Shown piece after piece: positions 54,769-64,000 of a DNA stretch of 64,000 nt (the first letter of the stretch is position 1; each line of letters begins with the position of its first letter). The DNA is taken from contig CANSDP010000001.1 of assembly GCA_947645675.1 (NCBI GenBank), positions 1-64,000 of the forward strand. The letters are read 5' to 3'. The notes under the pieces were generated by a model. It saw nothing but the letters and a program-made list of their open reading frames with translations. It had not been told where the DNA came from and made no database searches. Position numbers and translations under genes: made by a program. Source of the stretch: an uncultured Bacillota bacterium (lineage in GTDB: Bacteria; Bacillota; Clostridia; Oscillospirales; Oscillospiraceae).

Positions 54769-55508
54769 GTGTATTTTTTGAGCATGAAATTCGGCTGAAC
54801 GGCCTGGATGTAGACGGACGGGACCAGTGCAAGGCCTCCGCCATGCTGAACCACCTTCAAAACGCCGCCACCCTGGCGGCGGAGGACGGGGGCTTCTCCC
54901 GGAAGGTGCTGGTGGAGCGTTACGGGGTCTTTTGGATGCTGGCCCGGTCCTGGTACCGGCTGTCCCGGCCCCTGAGATATGAGGATAAGCTGACCATCCG
55001 CACATGGCATCGGGGAGGCCGGGGAGCCATCATGTACCGGGACTATGACATCCTGGCCAACGGCCAGCCGGTGGGGGAGGCGGTGTCCGCCTGGGTGCTG
55101 GCCGACGTGAACAGCCACAAGCTCATGCGGCTGTCTACCATCCCGGAGCTGACCGGCACCGGCGGCGGGACGCTGTGCAAAACCATGACCCTGGCCAAGC
55201 TCCGCCAGCCCGGCGATTTGATGGACGTGGAGCGCCGCCCCATGCGGTACAGCGACTCCGACCTGAACGGCCACGTCAACAACACCCGCTACGCCGACTT
55301 CGCCTGCGACGCGGTGGGTATGGAGCGTCTGGCGAAGGACCGCTACCTGGCCGAGCTGCAGATCGGCTACCTGGCCGAGTGCCGCCCCGGCGAGGTGCTC
55401 ACCATCCAGACCAGCGGCCTGGGGGACAGCCGGTTTGTCCGGGGCGTGGATGACGCGGGCAAGCCCCGGTTTGAGGCGGCGCTGTACTTTGGGGAGACGC
55501 CAGTTTAA
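54765..55508 (+). CDS. Acyl-ACP thioesterase
   Basis: A 247-residue double-hotdog protein of the FatA/acyl-ACP thioesterase family: EIRLNGLDVDGRDQCKASAM, GFSRKVLVERYGVFWMLARS, LTIRTWHRGGRGAIMYRDYD, then the second domain with the catalytic region PMRYSDSDLNGHVNNTRYAD and LQIGYLAECRPGEVLTIQT. It releases fatty acids from ACP and may set chain length or supply free acids. It is coupled to the zinc-ribbon gene upstream. Confidence 0.9.
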   Translation: MSVFFEHEIRLNGLDVDGRDQCKASAMLNHLQNAATLAAEDGGFSRKVLVERYGVFWMLARSWYRLSRPLRYEDKLTIRTWHRGGRGAIMYRDYDILANGQPVGEAVSAWVLADVNSHKLMRLSTIPELTGTGGGTLCKTMTLAKLRQPGDLMDVERRPMRYSDSDLNGHVNNTRYADFACDAVGMERLAKDRYLAELQIGYLAECRPGEVLTIQTSGLGDSRFVRGVDDAGKPRFEAALYFGETPV

Positions 55509-55519
55509 AAAAGGAGATT

Positions 55520-57324
<1,805 letters not shown>

Positions 57325-57377
57325 TGGCCCGCGGGGCGTGGATTGAAGCATGAAATGGCAAAGAAAGGCGGATCATT

Positions 57378-58088
57378 GTGTCACTCTCATTTGATTTAAA
57401 AGTACTTGAACTCCAGAGCGCCGGAGTAACGGCGCCCCGGGGGACTGCCGGTTCCTTTGGGGATGTGAGCTTTGCCCAGGTGCTGGCCGGGGTCAGTCAA
57501 AGCGGAAACGATTTTGAGGCATATTTTCAGGCGGCGTCGGAGGCATATGGTGTGCCGGTGAATCTGCTGAAGGCGGTGGCGAAGGCGGAGTCCGCCTTTG
57601 ACCCCACCGCGGTATCCCACTGCGGCGCGCAGGGCGTCATGCAGCTGATGCCCGCCACCGCCCGGGCCATGGGGGTGACCGACGCCTTTGACCCGGCTCA
57701 GAACATCATGGGCGGGGCGAAGTATCTCAGCCAGATGCTGGACACCTTCGACGGCGATGTGTCCCTGGCGGTGGCGGCCTACAATGCCGGCCCCGGCGCG
57801 GTGAAAAAGCACGGCGGCATCCCCTATGAGAGCACGCGGAATTATGTCAACAAGGTGCTGGATTACGCCGGCGGCGAAATTTCCATCGACCGGACGGCGG
57901 GCGGCGGTTCTCTGCCCAGCCTGAACGGCCCCCTGAGCCAGGAGGATGTGGCTGGTCTGCTCCTCCAGATTAACCAGACCGGCGGAGTCACCTCCTCCGG
58001 AAACCCGGAATATGTGCGGATGCTGCTCCACCAGATGTTCCTGAACGGCGGGAAGGACTATGAGGAGGATCTGGGTCTGGGCGTATAA
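57378..58088 (+). CDS. Lytic transglycosylase (SLT domain)
   Basis: A 236-residue protein with a GTG start at 57378. Residues about 50-165 form an SLT/goose-lysozyme domain: FQAASEAYGVPVNLLKAVAK, catalytic Glu in AESAFDPTAVSHCGAQGVMQ, LMPATARAMGVTDAFDPAQN, LAVAAYNAGPGAVKKHGGIP. There is no signal peptide: the N-terminus is MSLSFDLKVLELQSAG, as in flagellar or phage-type members, so export is unclear. It cuts between MurNAc and GlcNAc with anhydro-product formation. Confidence 0.88.
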   Translation: MSLSFDLKVLELQSAGVTAPRGTAGSFGDVSFAQVLAGVSQSGNDFEAYFQAASEAYGVPVNLLKAVAKAESAFDPTAVSHCGAQGVMQLMPATARAMGVTDAFDPAQNIMGGAKYLSQMLDTFDGDVSLAVAAYNAGPGAVKKHGGIPYESTRNYVNKVLDYAGGEISIDRTAGGGSLPSLNGPLSQEDVAGLLLQINQTGGVTSSGNPEYVRMLLHQMFLNGGKDYEEDLGLGV

Positions 58089-58209
58089 TCCCCCTCCTTT
58101 TGGGAAACAATGCGCTTGCGTAACGCGAGAGAACGACTGAAATGAGGGCGACTGGAGAGCAGCCGCCCTCAAGCTTTCTGCCGAGATCAAAAGAAGGATG
58201 GAGCGGGCT

Positions 58210-59064
58210 ATGAGAGAAGATTTGAAGCTCCGGCTGGAGCAGTTCAAGGGGCAGTTCCCGGTGGAGGCCTCGGCGCGGGACCGGGTGGCGAGGCCGCCGG
58301 TGGAATTCATCGGGGAAGAAATTCTGGAGCTGGCGGTGTCCGCCCTGCTCCAGGGGGAAAATATCCTTCTGTGCGGCGGGAAGGCCACCGGGAAGAATAT
58401 CCTGGCCGACAACCTGGCCTGGCTGTTCGGCCGGCCGGTCTATAATGTCTCCTTCCATGTGAACACAGACAGCAGCACCCTCATCGGTACGGACACCTTT
58501 TCCGGCGGCGAGGTGCGCCTGCGCCAGGGGCCTGTCGCCCAGGCGGCGCGGTACGGCGGCTTCTGTGTTCTGGACGAGATCAATATGGCAAAAAATGACG
58601 CCGTGGCCGTGATGCACTCGGTGCTGGATTACCGCCGTCTCATCGACGTGCCTGGGTATGAGTGCATCCCCCTGCACCCGGCGGCCCGATTTATCGCCAC
58701 CATGAACTACGGCTACGCCGGGACCCGGGAGTTGAACGAGGCCCTGGTCTCCCGGTTTGCCGTGATCCGGATGCCAACGCTGGCGGCGGACCAGCTGCGC
58801 CGCCTGCTGGAGTCCGTCGTGCCCAATGGGGCGGCGGAGCGGATAGAGGGCTGCGTGGGGCTGTTTCTCGACCTGAATGAGAAGGCGGTCAACGGGGAAA
58901 TCTCCACCCATCCTGTGGACCTGCGGGGTATGATCTCCGCCCTCAGGCTGATGACCGACGGAATGCGGCCCAAGGATGCCATCGCCGTCAGCGTCACCAA
59001 CAAGTGCTTTGACGAGTATGAGTATCAGCTGGTCCAGGACGTGGTTATGACAAGGTTCGCTTGA
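58210..59064 (+). CDS. MoxR-like AAA+ ATPase
   Basis: About 284 residues of the dynein-related/MoxR AAA+ group: FIGEEILELAVSALLQGENI, Walker A LLCGGKATGKNILADNLAWL (Asn replaces the usual Thr/Ser after GK), FHVNTDSSTLIGTDTFSGGE, Walker B GGFCVLDEINMAKNDAVAVM, sensor RFIATMNYGYAGTRELNEAL and Arg finger SRFAVIRMPT. MoxR proteins act as chaperones with a VWA partner, here the next gene 13 bases downstream. ATG 58210 has GGAG seven bases upstream; ATG 58198 is an alternative start. Confidence 0.88.
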   Translation: MREDLKLRLEQFKGQFPVEASARDRVARPPVEFIGEEILELAVSALLQGENILLCGGKATGKNILADNLAWLFGRPVYNVSFHVNTDSSTLIGTDTFSGGEVRLRQGPVAQAARYGGFCVLDEINMAKNDAVAVMHSVLDYRRLIDVPGYECIPLHPAARFIATMNYGYAGTRELNEALVSRFAVIRMPTLAADQLRRLLESVVPNGAAERIEGCVGLFLDLNEKAVNGEISTHPVDLRGMISALRLMTDGMRPKDAIAVSVTNKCFDEYEYQLVQDVVMTRFA

Positions 59065-59077
59065 CAGGAGCGGGAAA

Positions 59078-60802
59078 ATGGATAGAGTGGAAAGTCTGTT
59101 TCTGACGGTCTCCGAAAACCACCGGAAGAGAGCTTATCCGGAGTATATTCAAGCCATGAGCGCGCCCTATCAGAGGGCAGGGGGCATGATCGCGGCCTAT
59201 GAGGGGGTCATTTTAGGCGGCGGGGACAAGCTGTTCGGGCTGGAGGCGCTGGACCTGCGCCTCCGGCGGCACCGGTACGCCGCCTATGACATGGGCGCTC
59301 TATTGCCCATCACCCACCTGTGTCTGGAGTACGCCGTGCGCCGGAGATTGACGGCCCAGCGGCCAGGGGTGTCGGCTATGGCGGAGCTGGCCGCTCGGGA
59401 GCTGCTGGAGGCCGACCCACTGCGTTTCCGCCACGCCTCTCGAAGCTGGCTGTATATCTACTGGCTCACCATCCAGTTCCCCCGGACGGCCAACCCGGAG
59501 AGCCGGGAGATTTTGAAGCGCTTTGTCGGCTTTGAGGACATGCTGGAGCTGTTTACCCGTCTGACGGAGGAGAGCGCCGAGTGTAACAGCGCCAAGGCCC
59601 TGGTGGAGCAGGCGGTGCGCCTTTATAAGAAGATTTTTACCCGGTATTTTGCCCCCGACCACAGTCAGGATATCCTCCCCACAGCGGAGCTGGCGGAGGA
59701 TGGGGAGGAAGATCCGGAGGAATGGGAGCTCCAGGAGACCGACGAGCCGGAGCTGGACTGCCAGCGGGCGGAGCTGTCCGAGGAGAGCATCGTCCTGTCG
59801 GAGGAGGCGCTGGCGGCGGTTCCGGAGTATCTGGCCAAAAATTTCGGGCCCAGCTTCCAGACGGAACGGGAGGCCCAGGCGCTGGAGCGGGCGGTGTGTA
59901 CCGGCATCCACGAAAACCGCCATCTGCTGCTGACCGGCGGCCTTCCCCCTTCCGCCTATGAGGACGGCTCCCCCAGGGCGGCGGCGCTGAGCGCCAGCCG
60001 GGAGAGAAATCTGCAAATGCTGGAGGAGAACGAGGCCTCGGCCCGTCAGGGCATCCGAAGCATTGAGCAGGCCTTCCGCAATGCGCTGACCCTGCGGGAT
60101 CAGCCGGACGTGTATCAGTCGGACTGCGGCTCGCTGGTGAACAGCGCCCTGTGGAAGGCGGGCCGCTGTGAGGAGCCGAAGCTGTTCCAAAAGATTGTCC
60201 GTCAGGATCAGTCCACGGTGGTTGTGGAGCTGCTGATCGACGCCAGCGGGTCCCAGGCGGTCCGGCAGCCCATGGTGGCCCTGCAAAGCTATCTGTTCAG
60301 CGCCGCCCTGAGCCGGATCAAAATTCCCCATCGGGTCATGAGCTACTGCACCTATGGGGACCATACGGTGCTGTGCCGGTTTCGGGACTACGACAGCCCG
60401 GCCCCGGCGGACCGGAGGATTTTGGAGTACCGGGCCACCTCCAACAACCGGGACGGGCTGGCCCTGGCCGCCGCCGGGGCGGACCTGTTGAGGCGGCGGG
60501 AGGAACACAAGATCCTCATCGTGTTCAGCGACGGCCTGCCCAACGACATGGTGAGCGGCCGGGCGAGGGAGGGCGTTCCCGACAAATATATCGGGGACGC
60601 GGCCATACAGGACACCTGCCTCCAGGTCAGAACGCTGCGCAGGGCGGGGGTTCATGTGATAGGTATTTTCCTGGGCGGCGACGGCGAGCTGGAAAATGAG
60701 CGGATGATCTACGGTTCCTCCTTCCTGCGCATCCGCCGGGCAGAGGACTTTGGTGGCTCTGCCGGAAAGCGGCTCAGTGAGACGCTGCTCCTTCTGGACT
60801 AG
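59078..60802 (+). CDS. VWA-domain protein, partner of the MoxR ATPase
   Basis: A 574-residue soluble protein: a helical N-terminal region (about 1-200), an acidic linker (EDGEEDPEEWELQETDEPEL, about 208-230), and a C-terminal von Willebrand A domain of the CobT/NorD type. The VWA metal site (MIDAS) is VVVELLIDASGSQAVRQPMV (D-x-S-x-S), with Thr in EYRATSNNRDGLALAAAGAD and Asp in KILIVFSDGLPNDMV. MoxR-VWA pairs mature or insert metals into partner enzymes; the client here is unknown. Confidence 0.88.
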   Translation: MDRVESLFLTVSENHRKRAYPEYIQAMSAPYQRAGGMIAAYEGVILGGGDKLFGLEALDLRLRRHRYAAYDMGALLPITHLCLEYAVRRRLTAQRPGVSAMAELAARELLEADPLRFRHASRSWLYIYWLTIQFPRTANPESREILKRFVGFEDMLELFTRLTEESAECNSAKALVEQAVRLYKKIFTRYFAPDHSQDILPTAELAEDGEEDPEEWELQETDEPELDCQRAELSEESIVLSEEALAAVPEYLAKNFGPSFQTEREAQALERAVCTGIHENRHLLLTGGLPPSAYEDGSPRAAALSASRERNLQMLEENEASARQGIRSIEQAFRNALTLRDQPDVYQSDCGSLVNSALWKAGRCEEPKLFQKIVRQDQSTVVVELLIDASGSQAVRQPMVALQSYLFSAALSRIKIPHRVMSYCTYGDHTVLCRFRDYDSPAPADRRILEYRATSNNRDGLALAAAGADLLRRREEHKILIVFSDGLPNDMVSGRAREGVPDKYIGDAAIQDTCLQVRTLRRAGVHVIGIFLGGDGELENERMIYGSSFLRIRRAEDFGGSAGKRLSETLLLLD

Positions 60803-60910
60803 CGCGCGGAATTCAGCCAAGAGGAGCTTTCACCATTCTGATGTGGAGGACAAAGAAGGGCGGCGGCCTGTGATTTAGGCGTCTGGCCCGCAAAAGAAAG
60901 GAAGGAAATT

Positions 60911-63900
60911 ATGAACACACACAAGCGGATTTCCGCCCTTGCGCTGACGGCGTCTATGGCGCTGTCTATGCTCACCCCGGCGTGGGCGGCGGAAAAGACA
61001 ACTGCGGCGACAGGAGAGCTCCAGGCTGCTGTGCGGATTGACTACAGTCAGACGCTGGCCGAGCTGAAGGAGAGAGCGATAAAAGCGGAGCTTTTCCAGG
61101 GCGGGAAGCCCTTAGGCTCCGCCTTCTTGACGGAGCCGGGAGAGGCCGAGATGCCTGGCTATACAGCCCAAGTGTCCCTCCGGGACCGGCAGGGCGGCGA
61201 GCACAACGGCACCGCCGCCCCCGGCGCGCTGGACCTGACTGTTTCCGGACTGCCCCAGGGGAACTATATCCTCAGGCTGACCGGCGAGGGCTACGCCCAG
61301 CGCGATGTCCCCTTCAACATCGATAAGTATAGCAAGTACATCGAGGTGGGTACCGGCGACGGCACCTTCGCCCTGGGCGATTTCGACAAAAACGGCCGGG
61401 TGGACGCCAAGGACCGGGAGGCCCTGGCGAATGCGCTGGGCAGTGCCGAGGAGGATAACCTGAAAACATACGACCTGAACGGCGATGGAAAAATCGACAT
61501 TGTGGACCTGGCTTATGTCAACCGCAGCGTCAACGTTTCGACCGCCGAGCCCACGGTCTTGGACACCGCGTGCATTACCACTCAGGTGGACCTGACGCAG
61601 GCTCAGCTGGACCTTGCCCAGGCCGGCACAACGGCCAGCGGAAATCTGGCAAAACTGCTGGAAAAGGGGGAGACAGTTACCTTCCAGAAGGCTGCTGGAA
61701 CGGGGGATATTGTCATTCCCGTCCCGCTGACGGGTGAAGTGACAGCGGAGAACCTCCAGATCACCACGCCGGATGGAGTGGCGGGCACGATTCAGGAGGG
61801 CAGCGTTGAGGTTATTACAGAGAATGGGGAAACAATCACCCGGCCCTTCTCCGTGAACACCGCCAGATATGCCGGTGTTCATGCCATTACTCCCGACCCG
61901 GGGTACAGCGTCATTACCATCCCCCTGGGCAAGCGGGTGGCGGTGAAGAAGATCACCATTACCGTCACCAAAACGGCGGAGGGGAACTACGCCGCTGTGG
62001 AGTCCATCCGCTTCTTGAAGGACATCGCCCCCGAGGGGCTGACTGAGCCCAACAGCGTGGTGAAAAACCTGTCCGCCATTCCCGGAGACGGTCAGGTGAC
62101 GCTGCGGTGGAACGAGCTGCCCAACGTGTCTGGCTATCGGGTGGACTATTGGGAGAAGGGCAAGGAGACCGAACGCCGTCAGCTCAATGTGGATACAGCC
62201 TCCGCCCAGGTGACGGGGCTGGATAACCTGAAGGTCTACTGCTTTACCGTCACCCCCACCGACGGAAGCTGGGAGGGGACGGCCTGCGCCCCCGTGGAAG
62301 CCGCGCCTCAGCCCGCCAAGGCCCCCGACGCCCCGGATATGGTGAGTGTCACCCCTCTGGACGGCCAGCTGGCGGTGTCCTGGAAGAAGGGGTCCAGCGC
62401 CCTGTGGTATGAGGTGTATTACACCACCCAGGCCAACGCCCCCATCTCCGCCTATAAGCAGGCCGGCGGACGGGTCATGGAACCCAAGCTGACCGTGACC
62501 GGTCTGATCAACGGGACCACCTATTATCTCTACGTTGCGGCGGGCAACGATGCGGGCCGCAGCGGCCCGTCCAAGATCGCCGAGGGCACCCCCAAGGCCA
62601 CTGACTACAGCCGTCCGGCGGGCATCCCAGCCGAGGGCGTTCTGGAGGCCGAGGACATTGAGCGGGTATGGCTGGCCGACAACGGCAACGTGTCTCCCAG
62701 CTCCTACTCCTCCGACCAGCCCTTCCGGACCGAGTACATGAACGACGGCGACCTCCGGACCCACTGGACCTCCCAGTCCTGGGATGACGGCAACTGGGCC
62801 AGGAGCAAGCAGGTATTCGCCTCCTTCAAGAATCCGGTGGACCTGAGCAGCGTCATCTGGGTGCCCCGGCTGGACGGAAGCTATTCCGGCAATCTGCGGC
62901 TGTATACCGTCACTGTCTGGCGGAGCGGGGACGACCTGGAGGGACCGGGGACCCTGGTGTCTCCCAACCCCCTCCAGGGGGGCAGCGGCTCTGACCACAA
63001 CACCTGGCTGCCCGTGGGGAACGACCCCGCCAGGACCAGATTTGCCGTCCTGCCCTTCCAGCCTGTCACCGATGTGGTGAAGGTGGCAATTACCATCGAG
63101 CCGGTGGGCTATTCGGCTATCAGCCTGTCGGAGCTGATGTTTATGGAGTATGACCCAGCCCACAGCCTGCCCGACAACATCGCCGGCCTCTTCGCCGGCG
63201 AGCTGCGCACCCAGCTGAAAGCCGGCGTGAAGCAGGCGGACATTGACGCCCTTGAGGCCCGCCTGAACAGCGACGAGATCAAGTACTATCTGAACCCCCA
63301 GACGCTGGCCGACGAGCTGGCCCTGGCTCAGGAGCTGCTGAGCGGCAAGTCCACCAGCGGCGTGGTGCTGGACGGCGTCCAGTCCCGGAGCAGCGCCGCC
63401 GACGGCGCCAAGTACAGCCAGGGGGGCAGCGACCTCCAGCCCCTGGGCGTGGCCGCCAAGGCGGGTGAGGAAATCACCATTTATGCCACCGGCATCCCGG
63501 AGGGAGAGGCGGTGAACGTCCGGGCCACCCAGTTCCACGCCGAGGCCTCCACCTGGCAGGCTTCGATCGGCTCCCTCTCCAACGGCAGAAACGTCCTCAC
63601 CGTGCCTAAGATCGCCAGTCAAGCCACCGAGCGGGGCGGCAGCCTCTACCTGACCTACAGCGGCTCCAAGCCTGAAAGCATCAAGCTCCACATCCGCAGG
63701 GCGGTGGACATCCCCGTGCTGGAGCTGTCCGACTGGTACAAGCTGGACGAGAACACCCGCAAAGCCCGCATCGGGGCCTATGTGGACGAGCTCACCGCCT
63801 ACGCGGCGGCGCAGAACCTGACCGGCAGCGGTCTTGAGAACAAGTGCCTCAACGTGACCGAGATCTCCACCCCCACCGTACTGCTCTCCCTCCCCGCCGC

Positions 63901-64000
63901 CGCGGTGCTGGGGGCCAACAGCGCGGACCGGAGCGGAAAAATCGAGAATCTGTATCAGGACGTGCTGGCCTGGGAGGACATCATGCACATCTGCAAGACC
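60911..64000 (+). CDS. Large secreted dockerin/fibronectin-III/discoidin-like protein, possible M60-type peptidase (3' end outside window)
   Basis: The frame stays open from ATG 60911 to the window end (1030 codons). The signal peptide is MNTHKRISALALTASMALSM...AWA. A dockerin-like pair of Ca loops lies at about 157-210 (GDFDKNGRVDAKDREALANA and YDLNGDGKIDIVDLAYVNRS). Cohesin/NEAT-like strands fill about 220-370. Two fibronectin-III domains follow at about 385-560 (VTLRWNELPNVSGYRVDYWE; LAVSWKKGSSALWYEVYYTT), then an F5/8-C-like module at about 575-740 (EYMNDGDLRTHWTSQSWDDG) and a region like the accessory domain before M60 peptidases (VLELSDWYKLDENTRKARIG, LYQDVLAWEDIMHICKT). It probably acts on host or dietary glycoproteins. 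AAAGGAAGG precedes the ATG. Confidence 0.8.
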   Translation, partial: MNTHKRISALALTASMALSMLTPAWAAEKTTAATGELQAAVRIDYSQTLAELKERAIKAELFQGGKPLGSAFLTEPGEAEMPGYTAQVSLRDRQGGEHNGTAAPGALDLTVSGLPQGNYILRLTGEGYAQRDVPFNIDKYSKYIEVGTGDGTFALGDFDKNGRVDAKDREALANALGSAEEDNLKTYDLNGDGKIDIVDLAYVNRSVNVSTAEPTVLDTACITTQVDLTQAQLDLAQAGTTASGNLAKLLEKGETVTFQKAAGTGDIVIPVPLTGEVTAENLQITTPDGVAGTIQEGSVEVITENGETITRPFSVNTARYAGVHAITPDPGYSVITIPLGKRVAVKKITITVTKTAEGNYAAVESIRFLKDIAPEGLTEPNSVVKNLSAIPGDGQVTLRWNELPNVSGYRVDYWEKGKETERRQLNVDTASAQVTGLDNLKVYCFTVTPTDGSWEGTACAPVEAAPQPAKAPDAPDMVSVTPLDGQLAVSWKKGSSALWYEVYYTTQANAPISAYKQAGGRVMEPKLTVTGLINGTTYYLYVAAGNDAGRSGPSKIAEGTPKATDYSRPAGIPAEGVLEAEDIERVWLADNGNVSPSSYSSDQPFRTEYMNDGDLRTHWTSQSWDDGNWARSKQVFASFKNPVDLSSVIWVPRLDGSYSGNLRLYTVTVWRSGDDLEGPGTLVSPNPLQGGSGSDHNTWLPVGNDPARTRFAVLPFQPVTDVVKVAITIEPVGYSAISLSELMFMEYDPAHSLPDNIAGLFAGELRTQLKAGVKQADIDALEARLNSDEIKYYLNPQTLADELALAQELLSGKSTSGVVLDGVQSRSSAADGAKYSQGGSDLQPLGVAAKAGEEITIYATGIPEGEAVNVRATQFHAEASTWQASIGSLSNGRNVLTVPKIASQATERGGSLYLTYSGSKPESIKLHIRRAVDIPVLELSDWYKLDENTRKARIGAYVDELTAYAAAQNLTGSGLENKCLNVTEISTPTVLLSLPAAAVLGANSADRSGKIENLYQDVLAWEDIMHICKT

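Noticed and set aside
61112-63988. A 958-codon open frame on the minus strand at the right end
   Set aside because: It is the antisense shadow of the secreted protein starting at 60911, whose frame has a signal peptide, ribosome site and recognisable domains.

Overview
The window looks like a chromosomal segment of a GC-rich, anaerobic, endospore-forming Firmicute, most likely from the gut Oscillospiraceae (Flavonifractor/Pseudoflavonifractor-like). This is inferred from the protein families and from the style of the sequence: strong AGGAGG ribosome-binding sites, sigma-A promoters, sporulation genes (yqfC, yqfD, a LysM-GH18 spore-lysis type protein, a spore-type amidase), a pyruvate:ferredoxin oxidoreductase, AGCS amino-acid symporters with a tandem glycine riboswitch, and many copper-amine-oxidase-like 'stalk' secreted proteins. 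No rRNA, tRNA or CRISPR array was seen.

Layout. 0-5 kb: a cut MATE transporter, a nitrilase, a MerR regulator, then a ~2 kb mobile-element scar (serine recombinase, phage structural gene, flagellin and transposase fragments) bounded by 55-bp direct repeats. 5-11 kb: an XRE regulator divergent from a Hanks-type kinase and two tandem zinc-ribbon/membrane/beta-helix paralogues, a secreted stalk protein, and a decayed second copy of the XRE regulator. 11-14 kb: yqfC-yqfD-phoH. 14-18.3 kb: an XRE/small-protein switch, a 47-aa protein, and a response regulator-flavodoxin-histidine kinase operon with a DUF4342 gene upstream. 18.5-22.3 kb: two ECF sigma/anti-sigma-like pairs and a lipoprotein, tied together by three copies of the same promoter. 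22.3-29 kb: nifJ, a lipoprotein, comM/yifB and small genes. 29.2-29.5 kb: a par-like type I toxin-antitoxin candidate. 29.5-32.9 kb: a zinc-ribbon protein, a WYL regulator coupled to a sirtuin, and a secreted protein.

32.9-42.7 kb is a long leftward purine operon. It starts with a leader peptide and attenuator and runs purE, a purF-like gene without the nucleophile Cys, purM, purN, a PurO-type IMP cyclohydrolase, a stand-alone AICAR transformylase and purD. Immunity-protein-like genes (DUF1266/DUF2185, SUKH, Imm1-like, DUF6630-like) sit among them. The classical bifunctional PurH is therefore replaced by two separate proteins. guaB, at 55.8 kb, takes IMP on towards GMP.

42.8-64 kb: a glycosyltransferase, a PAP2 phosphatase, a D-amino acid aminotransferase, an alanine symporter, a FlK-like thioesterase, a hydrolase, spore/cell-wall lytic enzymes, a riboswitch-controlled glycine symporter, a stalk protein with a base-composition switch, a second par-like toxin-antitoxin locus (holin-like toxin), an acyl-ACP thioesterase, guaB, a lytic transglycosylase, a MoxR/VWA pair, and a large secreted dockerin/fibronectin/discoidin-like protein cut by the window end.

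Intergenic spaces carry families of palindromic GC-rich repeats that hug gene 3' ends and twice supply the stop codon.
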